Below, piece after piece: positions 15,651-24,705 of a stretch of 64,000 nucleotides of DNA. This DNA is from Streptomyces tuirus (GTDB lineage: Bacteria > Actinomycetota > Actinomycetes > Streptomycetales > Streptomycetaceae). The translations under genes were made by a program, and so were the position numbers. The notes below the pieces were generated by a model. The model searched no databases and had not been told where the DNA came from. It saw only the letters and a program-made list of their open reading frames with translations. The stretch is taken from the NCBI RefSeq assembly GCF_014701095.1, contig NZ_AP023439.1, positions 4,328,001-4,392,000 on the forward strand, read 5' to 3'. Position 1 is the stretch's first letter. Every line of letters starts with the position of its first letter.

Positions 15651-17390
15651 ATGAGCAAGACCACCGCCTCCGACCCGGCCCCCTCCGCCGCCGAGGACCA
15701 GGAGCTGGGTGACGCCGGCTCCCAGCTGTCCACCGCCCCCAAGGAGGAGGCGCCCAACCTGCCCGCCCTGGGCGTCATCGGCTGGGCCCGCTGGTTCTGG
15801 CGGCAGCTGACCTCCATGCGGGTCGCCCTGCTGCTGCTCCTGCTGCTCTCCCTCGGCGCGATCCCCGGCTCGCTCATCCCGCAGTCCGGCAGCGACGAGA
15901 CGAAGGTCGCCGACTTCCGCAAGGCGCACCCGACGCTGGGGGACGTCTACGACAAGATCGGCATGTTCCACGTCTACAGCTCGGTGTGGTTCTCCGCGAT
16001 CTACATCCTGCTGTTCATCTCCCTCATCGGCTGCATCGTGCCCCGCACCTGGCAGTTCGTCGGCCAGCTGCGCGGCCTGCCGCCCGGCGCGCCCCGGCGG
16101 CTGAACCGGCTGCCCGCCCACACCACCTGGCGCACCACGGCCGAACCCGAGCAGGTCCACGAGGCCGCTCTCGCCCTGCTGAAGAAGCGCCGCTTCCGCG
16201 CCCACCGCACCGGGGACGCCGTCGCCGCCGAGAAGGGCTACCTGCGCGAGGTCGGCAACCTCGTCTTCCACATCGCCCTCATCGTGATGCTGGTCGCCTT
16301 CGCCTGGGGCCAGCTGTACAAGTCCGAGGGCAACAAGCTGGTCGTCGAGGGCAACGGCTTCTCCAACACCCTCACCCAGTACGACGACTTCAAGTCCGGC
16401 AACCTCTTCACGTCGGACGACCTGGTGCCGTTCAGCTTCAACCTGAAGAAGTTCACCGGCACCTACGAGCGCACCGGCCCCAACAAGGGCACCCCGCGCG
16501 TCTACAAGGCCGGCATCACCTACAGCGCGGGCGCCTACGGCAAGGACGAGACCGACACCGTCGAGGTGAACCACCCGCTGGAGATCGGCGACTCCAAGGT
16601 CTACCTCGTCAGCCACGGCTACGCCCCGGTCGTCACGGTCCGCGACGCCAAGGGCAAGGTCGTCTTCGACGACGCCGTACCGCTGCTGCCGCTGGACGCC
16701 AACGTCACCTCCTCCGGTGTCGTCAAGGTCCTCGACGGCTACCGCAACGCCAAGGGCGAGAAGGAGCAGCTCGGCTTCAACGCGTTCTTCGTGCCGACCT
16801 TCGGCGGCCACGCCAGCGGCACGATGCTGTCGCAGTTCCCCGCGCTGGACAATCCGCTGCTCGCGCTGTCCGCCTACCACGGCGACCTCGGGGCCGACTC
16901 GGGCATCCCGCAGAGCGTGTACCAGATGGACCGCAGCAACATGAAGGAGTTCAAGAACTCCGAGGGCAAGCTGTTCAAGAAGCTGCTGAAGCCCGGCGAG
17001 ACCATGACGCTCCCGAACGGCGCCGGTTCGGTCACCTTCGGCAAGGACATCAAGGAGTGGGCCGGCTTCCAGGTCGTCCAGCAGCCCGGCAGCGGCTGGG
17101 CCCTCGCCGGTGCCCTCGCCGCGATCGGCGGCCTGGCCGCCTCCCTGTTCATCCAGCGCCGCCGCGTCTGGGTGCGCGCCGTCAAGGGCGCCGACGGCGT
17201 CACCGTCGTCGAGATGGCCGGCCTCGGCCGCAGCGAGTCCGCCAAGGTCCCCGAGGAACTGGGGCACCTCGCCGGCGACCTCTACGAGCAGGCGCCCGGC
17301 GCCCCCGACGACCCCGCAGATTTCCCCGACCCCGACCAGGAGCCGGGTACCGAACCCCCCGTACCTGCCGAAGGGGCTGAGAAGCAGTGA
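15651..17390 (+). CDS. resB: ResB/Ccs1 cytochrome c synthase component
   Basis: The 579-residue protein has the ResB layout: an N-terminal pair of membrane helices (MRVALLLLLLLSLGAIPGS), a third helix after an extracytoplasmic stretch, a large extracytoplasmic domain (about residues 220-470), and a final helix ending LAASLFIQRRRVWVR. With CcsB it forms the system II haem transporter and ligase that joins haem to CXXCH cysteines of apocytochrome c. The ATG at 15651 is 3 bases from the ccdA stop; its own stop overlaps ccsB. Confidence 0.93.
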   Translation: MSKTTASDPAPSAAEDQELGDAGSQLSTAPKEEAPNLPALGVIGWARWFWRQLTSMRVALLLLLLLSLGAIPGSLIPQSGSDETKVADFRKAHPTLGDVYDKIGMFHVYSSVWFSAIYILLFISLIGCIVPRTWQFVGQLRGLPPGAPRRLNRLPAHTTWRTTAEPEQVHEAALALLKKRRFRAHRTGDAVAAEKGYLREVGNLVFHIALIVMLVAFAWGQLYKSEGNKLVVEGNGFSNTLTQYDDFKSGNLFTSDDLVPFSFNLKKFTGTYERTGPNKGTPRVYKAGITYSAGAYGKDETDTVEVNHPLEIGDSKVYLVSHGYAPVVTVRDAKGKVVFDDAVPLLPLDANVTSSGVVKVLDGYRNAKGEKEQLGFNAFFVPTFGGHASGTMLSQFPALDNPLLALSAYHGDLGADSGIPQSVYQMDRSNMKEFKNSEGKLFKKLLKPGETMTLPNGAGSVTFGKDIKEWAGFQVVQQPGSGWALAGALAAIGGLAASLFIQRRRVWVRAVKGADGVTVVEMAGLGRSESAKVPEELGHLAGDLYEQAPGAPDDPADFPDPDQEPGTEPPVPAEGAEKQ

Positions 17391-18469
17391 CTCTCGCCGC
17401 CGCCACCAACGAAAACCTCGCGGAGATCAGCAACGTACTGATCTACTCCGCGATGGCCGTCTACACCCTGGCCTTCTTCGCGTACATCGCCGAATGGCTC
17501 TTCGGCAGCCGCAGCAAGGTCGGCCGGACCGCCGCCGCGCTCACCGCCAAGGCGGACGCCGGGAAGGCGGCCCCGGCCGTCACCGTGAACCAGTCCGGCG
17601 GCACCGCCGTGCTGGAGCGGCCGAAGGTCACCGTGCGGGCCGCCGCCGGCCGGCGCGACGTGCCGGACGGCCCCGGGGCGCACGGCGGGGACGAGCAGGG
17701 CGACCTGTACGGCCGGATCGCCATCTCTCTCACGGTGCTTGCCTTCCTGATCGAGTTCGGCGGTGTCCTCACCCGCGCCCTGTCGGTGGAGCGCGCACCG
17801 TGGGGCAACATGTACGAGTTCAACATCACGTTCTCCACGGTCGCGGTCGGCGTGTACCTCGGGCTGCTGGCGCTGAAGAAGAACGTGCGCTGGCTCGGCC
17901 TGTTCCTGATCACCTCGGTCCTGCTCGACCTGGGCCTGGCGGTCACGGTCCTCTACACCGCCAGCGACCAGCTGGTCCCGGCGCTGCACTCGTACTGGCT
18001 GTACATCCACGTCTCGACGGCGATCTTCTGCGGCGCGGTCTTCTACGTGGGCGCGATGGCCACGATCCTGTACCTGTTCAAGGACTCCTACGAGAGCAAG
18101 CTGGCGAGCGGCGGCACGCCCGGCACCTTCGCCACCTCCGTCCTGGAGCGGCTGCCCTCCTCCGCCTCCCTCGACAAGTTCTCCTACCGCGTCAACGCGG
18201 CCGTCTTCCCGCTGTGGACGTTCACGATCATCGCGGGCGCCATCTGGGCGGGCGACGCCTGGGGCCGCTACTGGGGCTGGGACCCGAAGGAGACCTGGTC
18301 CTTCATCACCTGGGTCGCCTACGCCTGCTACCTGCACGCCCGCGCGACGGCCGGCTGGAAGGGCCGCAAGGCCGCCTACCTGGCCCTCATCGCCTTCGGC
18401 TGCTGGCTGTTCAACTACTACGGCGTGAACATCTTCGTCTCCGGCAAGCACTCCTACGCGGACGTGTAG
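17387..18469 (+). CDS. ccsB: CcsA/CcsB cytochrome c synthase component
   Basis: The 360-residue multi-spanning protein carries the haem-handling WWD-type motif GRYWGWDPKETWSFITWVAY near residues 300-320, the hallmark of CcsA/CcmC/CcmF proteins, and several conserved histidines (LHSYWLYIHVS, YLHARATAG). It completes the ResBC complex with the preceding gene. Translation starts at a GTG overlapping the resB stop (GTGA). Confidence 0.93.
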   Translation: MTLAAATNENLAEISNVLIYSAMAVYTLAFFAYIAEWLFGSRSKVGRTAAALTAKADAGKAAPAVTVNQSGGTAVLERPKVTVRAAAGRRDVPDGPGAHGGDEQGDLYGRIAISLTVLAFLIEFGGVLTRALSVERAPWGNMYEFNITFSTVAVGVYLGLLALKKNVRWLGLFLITSVLLDLGLAVTVLYTASDQLVPALHSYWLYIHVSTAIFCGAVFYVGAMATILYLFKDSYESKLASGGTPGTFATSVLERLPSSASLDKFSYRVNAAVFPLWTFTIIAGAIWAGDAWGRYWGWDPKETWSFITWVAYACYLHARATAGWKGRKAAYLALIAFGCWLFNYYGVNIFVSGKHSYADV

Positions 18470-18484
18470 TTCCCGCCGGGGCAG

Positions 18485-19897
18485 TCACCGCCGGGCGGCG
18501 GGGGCGTGGTCCGCGACCGACACGACGATGTCGCGCAGCCGGTCGGCGTACAGCCGCAGGTTCTTGTGCGCGACATCCGTGTCCGGGTAGCGGGACGCGA
18601 ACCACAGGCCCTCGTGGAGCCGGGTGACCCAGGCGCAGACCTGGTCGCCGTAGGACACCCGGATCAGGCCGTAGGCGTTGCGTTCGGTCCAGGTGGCGGA
18701 CTCGGGGATGCCGCGGGCGTCGGCGAACGACACGATCGAGTACATGTCGGGGGACGTCGGCCGGAAGTCCGCGCCGAGCAGCCGCAGTACCCGGGCCAGC
18801 GGCATGCGGGCCAGTGGCCGGTTGGCGTGCAGCGCGGCGCGTACGGTCTTCAGCGCGGCGGGGAAGTCGGGCGCCTCGGCGACCGGCACCTCGATCGGGG
18901 CGCCGCCCACGTACCAGCCGACCGAGTCCGAGTAGGCGGACTTGGCCCGGGTGTGGAAGGGCACCACCGTCCGGTAGACGGGCTCGCCGCCGATCTCGTG
19001 GACGATCAGGGCCGTGGCGGCCAGCAGCCCGACCAGGGAGCCGCCGAAGGGGCGGCAGTACGCCTCGAAGGCGGCGGCCGCGTCGGCGTCCACGAGCATC
19101 TCGCGCATGAGCTTCTGGGTCGGCAGCGCGCCGTCCGGCTCCAGGCCGAGGTCGACGGGGAAGCTCGGCAGCCGCCCGTCGCAGCGCCGGATGAACTCCC
19201 GCCAGCGGGCGACGATCTCGTGGTCCGCGTCGATCCGGTCGGCGTCCGCCCGCTCGGCCTCGCAGAAGTCGACGTAGCTGGAGACCGGCGACTGCTCGGG
19301 GGCGCTGCCGGTGAGGTGGCCGGTGTACAGCTCCTGGATCTCTGCGGGGATGCGGTAGATGGAGAACGCGTCGACGTTGCTGTGGTCGAAGGCCATGTAC
19401 ACGCTGGTGGAGTCGTCGCGGACGACGGCCGTGTAGATGAGGTTCGGCCAGCGCAGCGCGTCGGCGGTGGTGTCGAAGCGGTCCTGGAGGTGCTGGGCCA
19501 GGGCCGCCGGGTCGGTGAACTCGCCGGCGTCCTCGCGGTGCAGGGAGACGGACGCCGGGTCGAGGGTGAAGCGGCGGATCGAGTCGCCCGGGCCGCCCGC
19601 CCAGCGGAAGCCGCTGCGCAGCGTCTCGTGCCGCAGTGTCCAGGCGCGCAGGGCCTGACCGAGGGCGTCCAGGTCGGCCCGGCCGGGCAGGTCGAAGGCG
19701 GCGCCGATCCAGGTCGGCACGAACAGCCCGTCCTCGCGCACCGACCGCGCCGTCCGCAGATGTGACTCCTGGATGTAGGCGGGAGGCCGGGAGTCCTCGG
19801 GCAGGGCCTTCGCCGTCGCGACGGTCGCGGGACTGAGCGTCCATTCGACGAGTCGTCCAGGCCGGACGTCGCAGCGCTGGATGTCGGTCATTCGCAC
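18485..19897 (-). CDS. Condensation-domain (PapA/NRPS-like) acyltransferase
   Basis: The protein of about 470 residues looks like a stand-alone condensation domain. The catalytic region reads MAFDHSNVDAFSIYRIP, a variant of HHxxxDG in which the first His is Asp and the Gly is Ala; one His and the Asp of the HxxxD core remain. Other family segments are FDLPGRADLDALGQAL with LRHETLRSGF, and DSVGWYVGGAPIEV. Such proteins (PapA-like) esterify or amidate acyl groups. No NRPS or PKS gene is nearby. The GTG at 19897 has GGAGA six bases upstream; an ATG at 19891 and an open frame to 19999 are alternatives. Confidence 0.8.
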   Translation of the reverse strand: MRMTDIQRCDVRPGRLVEWTLSPATVATAKALPEDSRPPAYIQESHLRTARSVREDGLFVPTWIGAAFDLPGRADLDALGQALRAWTLRHETLRSGFRWAGGPGDSIRRFTLDPASVSLHREDAGEFTDPAALAQHLQDRFDTTADALRWPNLIYTAVVRDDSTSVYMAFDHSNVDAFSIYRIPAEIQELYTGHLTGSAPEQSPVSSYVDFCEAERADADRIDADHEIVARWREFIRRCDGRLPSFPVDLGLEPDGALPTQKLMREMLVDADAAAAFEAYCRPFGGSLVGLLAATALIVHEIGGEPVYRTVVPFHTRAKSAYSDSVGWYVGGAPIEVPVAEAPDFPAALKTVRAALHANRPLARMPLARVLRLLGADFRPTSPDMYSIVSFADARGIPESATWTERNAYGLIRVSYGDQVCAWVTRLHEGLWFASRYPDTDVAHKNLRLYADRLRDIVVSVADHAPAARR

Positions 19898-20032
19898 GGG
19901 GCGTCTCCGTTCGCAGTTGGGACAGACCCGATCAAGGGAATGCCGAGCCCGCCACCGACCACACCGCATGTCGCAGCATTTCAGGGAAACGGATGGCATC
20001 TCGAACGGCGATACGGGGCCTGCCCGATGTGC

Positions 20033-20485
20033 TCAGTTGACGCCGATGTCCTCGTTCCAGAGCGCGGGGTGTGCGGCGATGAAGTCGCGCATCAGCCCGG
20101 CGCATTCGGCGTCGTCCAACAGCACGATCTCCACACCGTGTTCGGCCAGCCAGTCATGGCCGCCGTGGAAGGTGACCGCCTCGCCGATCACCACCCGGGA
20201 GATGCCGAACTGCCGCACCAGGCCGGAGCAGTACCAGCAGGGCGACAGGGTCGTCACCATCGTCGTGCCCCGGTAGGTGCGTTGCCGTCCGGCCGCGCGG
20301 AAGGCCGCCGTCTCCGCGTGCAGGGACGGATCGCCGTCCTGGACACGGCGGTTGTGGCCGCGGCCCAGCAGGGTGCCGTCGGCGCCGTACAGCGCGGCAC
20401 CGATCGGGATGCCGCCCTCGGCGAGCCCGGAACGGGCCTCCTCGACGGCGGTCGTGAGCCATGTGCGTGCCCGTGCCTGGTCCAT
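20033..20485 (-). CDS. Cytosine/nucleoside deaminase
   Basis: The 150-residue enzyme has the zinc deaminase motifs HAETAAFRAAG (His plus catalytic Glu) and TLSPCWYCSGLV (the two zinc Cys, PCxxC). Similarity is greatest to the small yeast-type cytosine deaminases and guanine deaminases (the C-terminal region with GGHDWLAEHGVEIVLLDD). It probably converts cytosine to uracil. It starts three bases after the end of the MerR-type gene, so the two form an operon. Confidence 0.85.
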   Translation of the reverse strand: MDQARARTWLTTAVEEARSGLAEGGIPIGAALYGADGTLLGRGHNRRVQDGDPSLHAETAAFRAAGRQRTYRGTTMVTTLSPCWYCSGLVRQFGISRVVIGEAVTFHGGHDWLAEHGVEIVLLDDAECAGLMRDFIAAHPALWNEDIGVN

Positions 20486-20488
20486 GAC

Positions 20489-21241
20489 TCATCCATGACC
20501 CGGCTCCGCCGCTCCGTAACCCGGCTCGGCCGCCGTGCGCCGTTCCAGATAGGCGTGCAGAGCCCCCGCGCCCTCGATCATGACCCTCGTGCGGGCCGTC
20601 AGCGCCTCACCGCGCGCCGCCACGGCCGCCCGCAGCGCCGCGCTGCCGCCTTCTCGCCGCAGCCCCTCCAATACCGGCCGGATCTGGTCGAACAAATAGT
20701 GGCTGCGGCGCAGGGTGTGCACGAGCCGGGCGTCGCGCACATCAGCCGGCGCGTAGAGGCGGTACCCCGTCGCGCGCTCCCGGCCCGGCGTGAGCAGCCC
20801 GGCCCCCTCCCACACCCGCAGCGCCGACGTCCGTACGCCCAGCAGCACCGCCACCTCCCCGATGCGCAGCCCGCCCGAACGCGGCAGCGGGGCGGGCGGT
20901 TCTGCCGCGAGCAGCTCCAGGGCCTCGCTCGCCGCCCGCAGGGACACCCGCTCCTTGTGCAGGGCGGCATGGGCGGCGTCGAGCCGCGCGAGCGCGCCGG
21001 GGACGTCCCCCTCGTGCACGGTCCGCATGATCGCCGTCGCGGTCACCGGCCCGTACCCCCGCATCAGCGTCCGGTACGCCAGCAGCGCGCTCCGGTGCGT
21101 CTCCCCGAAGACGCGGTAGCCGGACGCGGTCCGCGCGGCGGGCGGGAGCACACCGGCGTCCTCGTAGTTGCGGATCTGCTGCGTCGAGACACCGGCCGAC
21201 CGGGCCAGGTCGACGGGGCGGAGGCGGCGGACGTTCGTCAT
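20489..21241 (-). CDS. MerR-family regulator with two HTH domains
   Basis: The 250-residue protein contains two MerR-type DNA-binding segments. The first is LRPVDLARSAGVSTQQIRN with YEDAGVLPPAARTASGYRVF. The second is LRIGEVAVLLGVRTSALRVW with EGAGLLTPGRERATGYRLY. TioE-like double-HTH regulators have this layout. The C-terminal 60 residues are helical, and the last 15 carry a duplicated AAEPG-Y/H-G unit. The ATG at 21241 is used; no clear Shine-Dalgarno is seen. It probably controls itself and the cytosine deaminase, and possibly the divergent kinase gene. Confidence 0.82.
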   Translation of the reverse strand: MTNVRRLRPVDLARSAGVSTQQIRNYEDAGVLPPAARTASGYRVFGETHRSALLAYRTLMRGYGPVTATAIMRTVHEGDVPGALARLDAAHAALHKERVSLRAASEALELLAAEPPAPLPRSGGLRIGEVAVLLGVRTSALRVWEGAGLLTPGRERATGYRLYAPADVRDARLVHTLRRSHYLFDQIRPVLEGLRREGGSAALRAAVAARGEALTARTRVMIEGAGALHAYLERRTAAEPGYGAAEPGHG

Positions 21242-21385
21242 CGATTTGGAGGTTACGGCAGGCGGCCCCAGGGGCCGGGGTGTGTGCCGGCAGGGGTCCG
21301 GTGAGACTGAGCTCCTGTACGGGGCTATCGGCAACCTGCGCGACCGCCATCGACATGCGTGCCACCGTCCGGATGGTGAGGTGGC

Positions 21386-22360
21386 ATGGTGACCAATCAT
21401 GATGAGACGGCGGCTGTCCGGCCGTTGACACTGGCCTGGGTGGGCCGGCACCTGGAGGCCGGCGAGTGGATCGCCGGAGGCGAGGCGCTGCACGGCGGTG
21501 CCACCGCCGACATGCGGAGGCTGACCATCGGCACGCGGGGCGGCGGCACCCGGCACCTGGTGCTGCGCTCCTTCGTCGACCCGACCTGGCAGGGGCCGGC
21601 CGAGGACCTCCTGCACCGGGAGGCCGACGCCCTGACCGCGCTCACCGGCACCGGCGTGCCGACCCCCGAACTCGTCGCCGTCGATCCGACCGCCGCGCAG
21701 TGCGAGTACCCCTCGCTCCTCATGACCCACCTGCCGGGCCGGACGGTCCTCGACGACGAGGGGCTGGAGACGCGCCTGCCTCTGCTGGCCCGTCAACTCG
21801 TGGCGGTCCACGCGGTGCGGCCGGCCGTCCGGCCCCGGAAGTACGTGGCGCTGACGACCGCCGACACGGTCGTGGCCCCCGAGGGCGCCGACGCCGTGGT
21901 CTGGGCCGCCGCGATCGACGTGATCCGCAAGCCCGCGCCGCGCTACGAAGGGCGGTTCCTGCACCGGGACTTCCAGCCAGGCAACGTGCTGTTTGACTTG
22001 CCGCCCGAGGACCCGGCCGGTGCCACTGGTGCCCGGATCACCGGCGTCGTCGACTGGGCGGCGGCCTCCTGGGGCCCGGCGGACCTCGACGTGGCCCACT
22101 GCTCCACCAATCTCGCGCTGCTGCACGGCCCGGCGTGGGGCCTGCGCTTCACCGAGGCGTACCAGGAGGCCGGCGGGATGCCGGCCGCGGCCGCAGACGA
22201 ACGGCTGTACTGGCAGGTGCGGGCGCCAATGGCGTTCTCGGAAGAAGTTCAGTGGGTGGCGCAGCCGTGGCAGGAGGCAGGACGGACCGAGTTGACGACA
22301 CGAGCCGTGGAGGAGCGGCTGGATGCCTATGTCATCTCGTTGATGGACACGCTGGGCTGA
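21386..22360 (+). CDS. APH-family phosphotransferase
   Basis: The 324-residue protein has an aminoglycoside-phosphotransferase fold. Catalytic segment FLHRDFQPGNVLF (HxDxxxxN), and the metal-binding Asp in ITGVVDWAAASWGPADLDVAH. The N-lobe is weakly conserved, with LVLRSFVDP as a possible Lys-poor ATP loop. Substrates of such Streptomyces proteins range from antibiotics to small metabolites; this one cannot be assigned. It starts with ATG at 21386 with GAGG upstream, divergently from the MerR gene. Confidence 0.82.
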   Translation: MVTNHDETAAVRPLTLAWVGRHLEAGEWIAGGEALHGGATADMRRLTIGTRGGGTRHLVLRSFVDPTWQGPAEDLLHREADALTALTGTGVPTPELVAVDPTAAQCEYPSLLMTHLPGRTVLDDEGLETRLPLLARQLVAVHAVRPAVRPRKYVALTTADTVVAPEGADAVVWAAAIDVIRKPAPRYEGRFLHRDFQPGNVLFDLPPEDPAGATGARITGVVDWAAASWGPADLDVAHCSTNLALLHGPAWGLRFTEAYQEAGGMPAAAADERLYWQVRAPMAFSEEVQWVAQPWQEAGRTELTTRAVEERLDAYVISLMDTLG

Positions 22361-22365
22361 GCCAA

Positions 22366-22527
22366 GGCGACGCGGGCCACTCCGTCGTCACCATCGAACA
22401 CAACGTGGACGTGATGCGGGCCTCCGACTGGCTGATCGACCTGGGGCCGGTCGGCGCGGCCGGCGGGGGAAGGGGCATGGCGGAAGGAACACCGGGAAAG
22501 GTGCTGCCCCGCGAGGGGACGCATTGA
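22366..22527 (+). pseudogene. Remnant of a UvrA-like ABC ATPase (C-terminal end)
   Basis: A frame beginning six bases after the stop of the kinase gene reads GDAGHSVVTIEHNVDVMRAS, then DWLIDLGPVGAAGGGRGMAEGTPGKV, and ends at a stop at 22525-22527. This matches the end of UvrA-type excinuclease ATPases (VVIEHNLDVxxxADWIIDLGPxGGxxGG). The bulk of the protein, with both Walker motifs, is absent, so this is a 54-codon gene fragment. The kinase gene seems to have been joined to it by deletion or recombination. Confidence 0.75.
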
Positions 22528-22658
22528 CCGGCTTCCGGATGGGCTGCGGGCTGTACGGGTGCGTCGTAGGCTCGTGAATATCGGGGACGCGCGCCGAAAA
22601 ACGTGACTCATTATGCGCCTTCTGATGGTGCACGAGCACAGCGGGGAAGTGACGTCCG

Positions 22659-23726
22659 ATGAGGACCATCGTCAGCTATCAGAGCAGCAGAATCGTCGAA
22701 TTGATGGACACGCGTGATGATCAGCGTGATGCCGAATGGTTGAAGGACGCACTGCAACAGGCCGTCATGCTGGAGCTGTCCACCCTTCCGCCGTATCTGT
22801 GCGCCATGTGGTCCATCGAGGACCAGGAATCGGATGTGGCCCTGGCCATCCGGCGCATCGTCTTCGACGAGATGTCGCATCTGGGGCTCGCCGGGAATCT
22901 GCTGACCACGATCGGCGGTATGCCGCGGCTGGCCGACGCCCAGACGGCACCGAAGTATCCCGGCCCGCTGCCCGGGGGAGTGCGCCCGGAGCTGACCGTG
23001 TTCCTGAGCGGGCTGACCAAGGAGTCCCTGGATCTGTTCTCCCGGATCGAGGAACCCGACGACCCCCTCGCGGAATCCGGCAGCGGGCACACGTCCATCG
23101 GAGCCTTCTACGCGGCGATCGGCGAGGCGTTCCGGCAGCATCCGGAGCTGATCACCGGCGCCCATCAGATCCGCCGGTTCATGTCGCACCACGGCGAGGG
23201 CAACGACGTGGTGGAGATCAACTCGCTCGCCGCCGCCGAGAAGGCCATCGGCATCATCAAGGAACAGGGCGAGGGCACGACGGCGTCGCCGGAGAACCCC
23301 CACCCCGGTGAAGAGGGGGAACTCGCCCACTTCTACGTCTTCCGGGAACTGTTCCACGGCCGCAGGCTGGTCCGGACGTCGGAGAACCCCGACCGGTGGG
23401 ATTTCACCGGGGACGCCATCGCGATGCCCTCGGCCCTGCCCATGGGGAAGGTGCCGGTGGGCGGCTGGGAAGCCGGAGGCCTGCCCGCGCCGGACGACGA
23501 GACCAGGCAGCGGCTGGTGGAGGTCAATCTCCAGTACAGCAAGATGCTGAGCTTCCTCGAAGAGGCCTGGGAGGCCACCGCGACGGCCGTGATGCAGAGC
23601 AAACTCGCGGCGGCGGTGACCCGGATGCGCATGCTCGTCGAGCCCTCCCAGCTCCTGATGCAGCGCGCCCTGCCCGACGGCAGCGGAAAGACATATGGTC
23701 CGGAATTCAGGTGTGTGGACCCTTGA
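22659..23726 (+). CDS. Ferritin-like domain protein (VioB/iminophenyl-pyruvate dimer synthase-like)
   Basis: The 355-residue protein carries the ferritin-like domain seen at the C-terminus of VioB/RebD. Metal-ligand signatures are VMLELSTLPPYLCAMWSI and IVFDEMSHLGLAGNLL (E...ExxH), and later ELAHFYVFRELFHGR (second ExxxH pair). A C-terminal helix-rich segment follows. Such stand-alone proteins occur in secondary metabolism, but most have unknown substrates. The start at 22659 has GGGGAAG upstream. The neighbour at 23818 may be a partner. Confidence 0.78.
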   Translation: MRTIVSYQSSRIVELMDTRDDQRDAEWLKDALQQAVMLELSTLPPYLCAMWSIEDQESDVALAIRRIVFDEMSHLGLAGNLLTTIGGMPRLADAQTAPKYPGPLPGGVRPELTVFLSGLTKESLDLFSRIEEPDDPLAESGSGHTSIGAFYAAIGEAFRQHPELITGAHQIRRFMSHHGEGNDVVEINSLAAAEKAIGIIKEQGEGTTASPENPHPGEEGELAHFYVFRELFHGRRLVRTSENPDRWDFTGDAIAMPSALPMGKVPVGGWEAGGLPAPDDETRQRLVEVNLQYSKMLSFLEEAWEATATAVMQSKLAAAVTRMRMLVEPSQLLMQRALPDGSGKTYGPEFRCVDP

Positions 23727-23817
23727 TCTCCGACTGTAAATTCGAATTCAACCAGTCGGGCATTTCGCGTTGTTGGTCACGACTCGCAATGGTCCGCGGT
23801 GAGTGCAATAGTGAAGT

Positions 23818-24705
23818 ATGAGTGAAAACATAGCCATTGACGTCTACGATGATGAACAGTTGACGTCGGAACAACGAGAAGAAGCGATCCGCTCAGTGCG
23901 GACAATGGCGGCACCGGCCGTCGAGTCCCGTAACGGGTATCTCGAAAGTGAAGCCGCCGCAACGGAATTGTCCAACGCGATCAACAGGCCCCTGCTCGAC
24001 CTCGTGGAGCAGGATGACAAGGCCCGGCACGCCGCTGAGGGAGCGGTGCCGTTGCTCAGGGTCGAGCCTGACTTCCACGTCGACTGGCTGGACTCACCGG
24101 TCGGCTACACCGAACCGCCGAGGGCCGCCGGCCGAAGCTTCTTCGCGCCGCCGTTCCACTTCGGCTGGGCGTGGCACCGGATCGACGGCGGTGCGCCCGA
24201 GGCGGTCATCATCGACAGGCCCAACGGTGTCGTCATCTTCGACGGCCGCTGCGGGCCCTTGGCACCGAATGGACGGAACAAGTTCGTCGAGATCCACGCA
24301 GGCTTCGGTGTCGGTTTCAGGCCCGACCGGGACGGAGTGCTGACCGCCACGTCCGACCGGCGGTTCATGAAGTTCTACTACGGAGTGGCCGCCCACGGAA
24401 TCGGTACCTGGGCCGTCGCCGAAGGCGGCACCGAGTGTTCCATCATGTCGGAAGGGAACTGGAAGGCCGGCGAGTCCCGGAAGAAGTTCCGCAAGAGGGT
24501 CAGCGTCAACGAGCGGGAGACGTTCGAGTCGAACCTGTTCGGAGACGGAGTCATGCGCCACATGGTCCCGGTGCGGGCCGGCCACGACTACCAGTTCAAC
24601 GTCGGGGCGTGGCTGTTCGTCGACAACACCTCGGCCGTGGGCCAGTCCGGGGCGCTCGCCCAGGTGCGGTGCGAGATCCCGATCATGGAGCTGACCGGGC
24701 CGTGA
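23818..24705 (+). CDS. Hypothetical protein downstream of the ferritin-like gene
   Basis: The 295-residue protein has no signal sequence or transmembrane helix and no family that I recognise. The first 75 residues are helical and charged. From about residue 80 the sequence is rich in aromatic and beta-type segments (SFFAPPFHFGWAWHRI, VVIFDGRCGPLAPNGRNKFV, FMKFYYGVAAHGIGTWAV) and ends with HDYQFNVGAWLFVDNTSAV, which looks like a beta-sandwich. It follows the ferritin-like gene by 91 bases in the same direction. Its 3-prime end overlaps the convergent gene by 23 bases. Confidence 0.65.
   Translation: MSENIAIDVYDDEQLTSEQREEAIRSVRTMAAPAVESRNGYLESEAAATELSNAINRPLLDLVEQDDKARHAAEGAVPLLRVEPDFHVDWLDSPVGYTEPPRAAGRSFFAPPFHFGWAWHRIDGGAPEAVIIDRPNGVVIFDGRCGPLAPNGRNKFVEIHAGFGVGFRPDRDGVLTATSDRRFMKFYYGVAAHGIGTWAVAEGGTECSIMSEGNWKAGESRKKFRKRVSVNERETFESNLFGDGVMRHMVPVRAGHDYQFNVGAWLFVDNTSAVGQSGALAQVRCEIPIMELTGP

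Noticed and set aside
14835..17267. Minus-strand frame of 810 codons opposite the cytochrome c genes
   Set aside because: Shadow of resB/ccdA; no domain, extreme composition.
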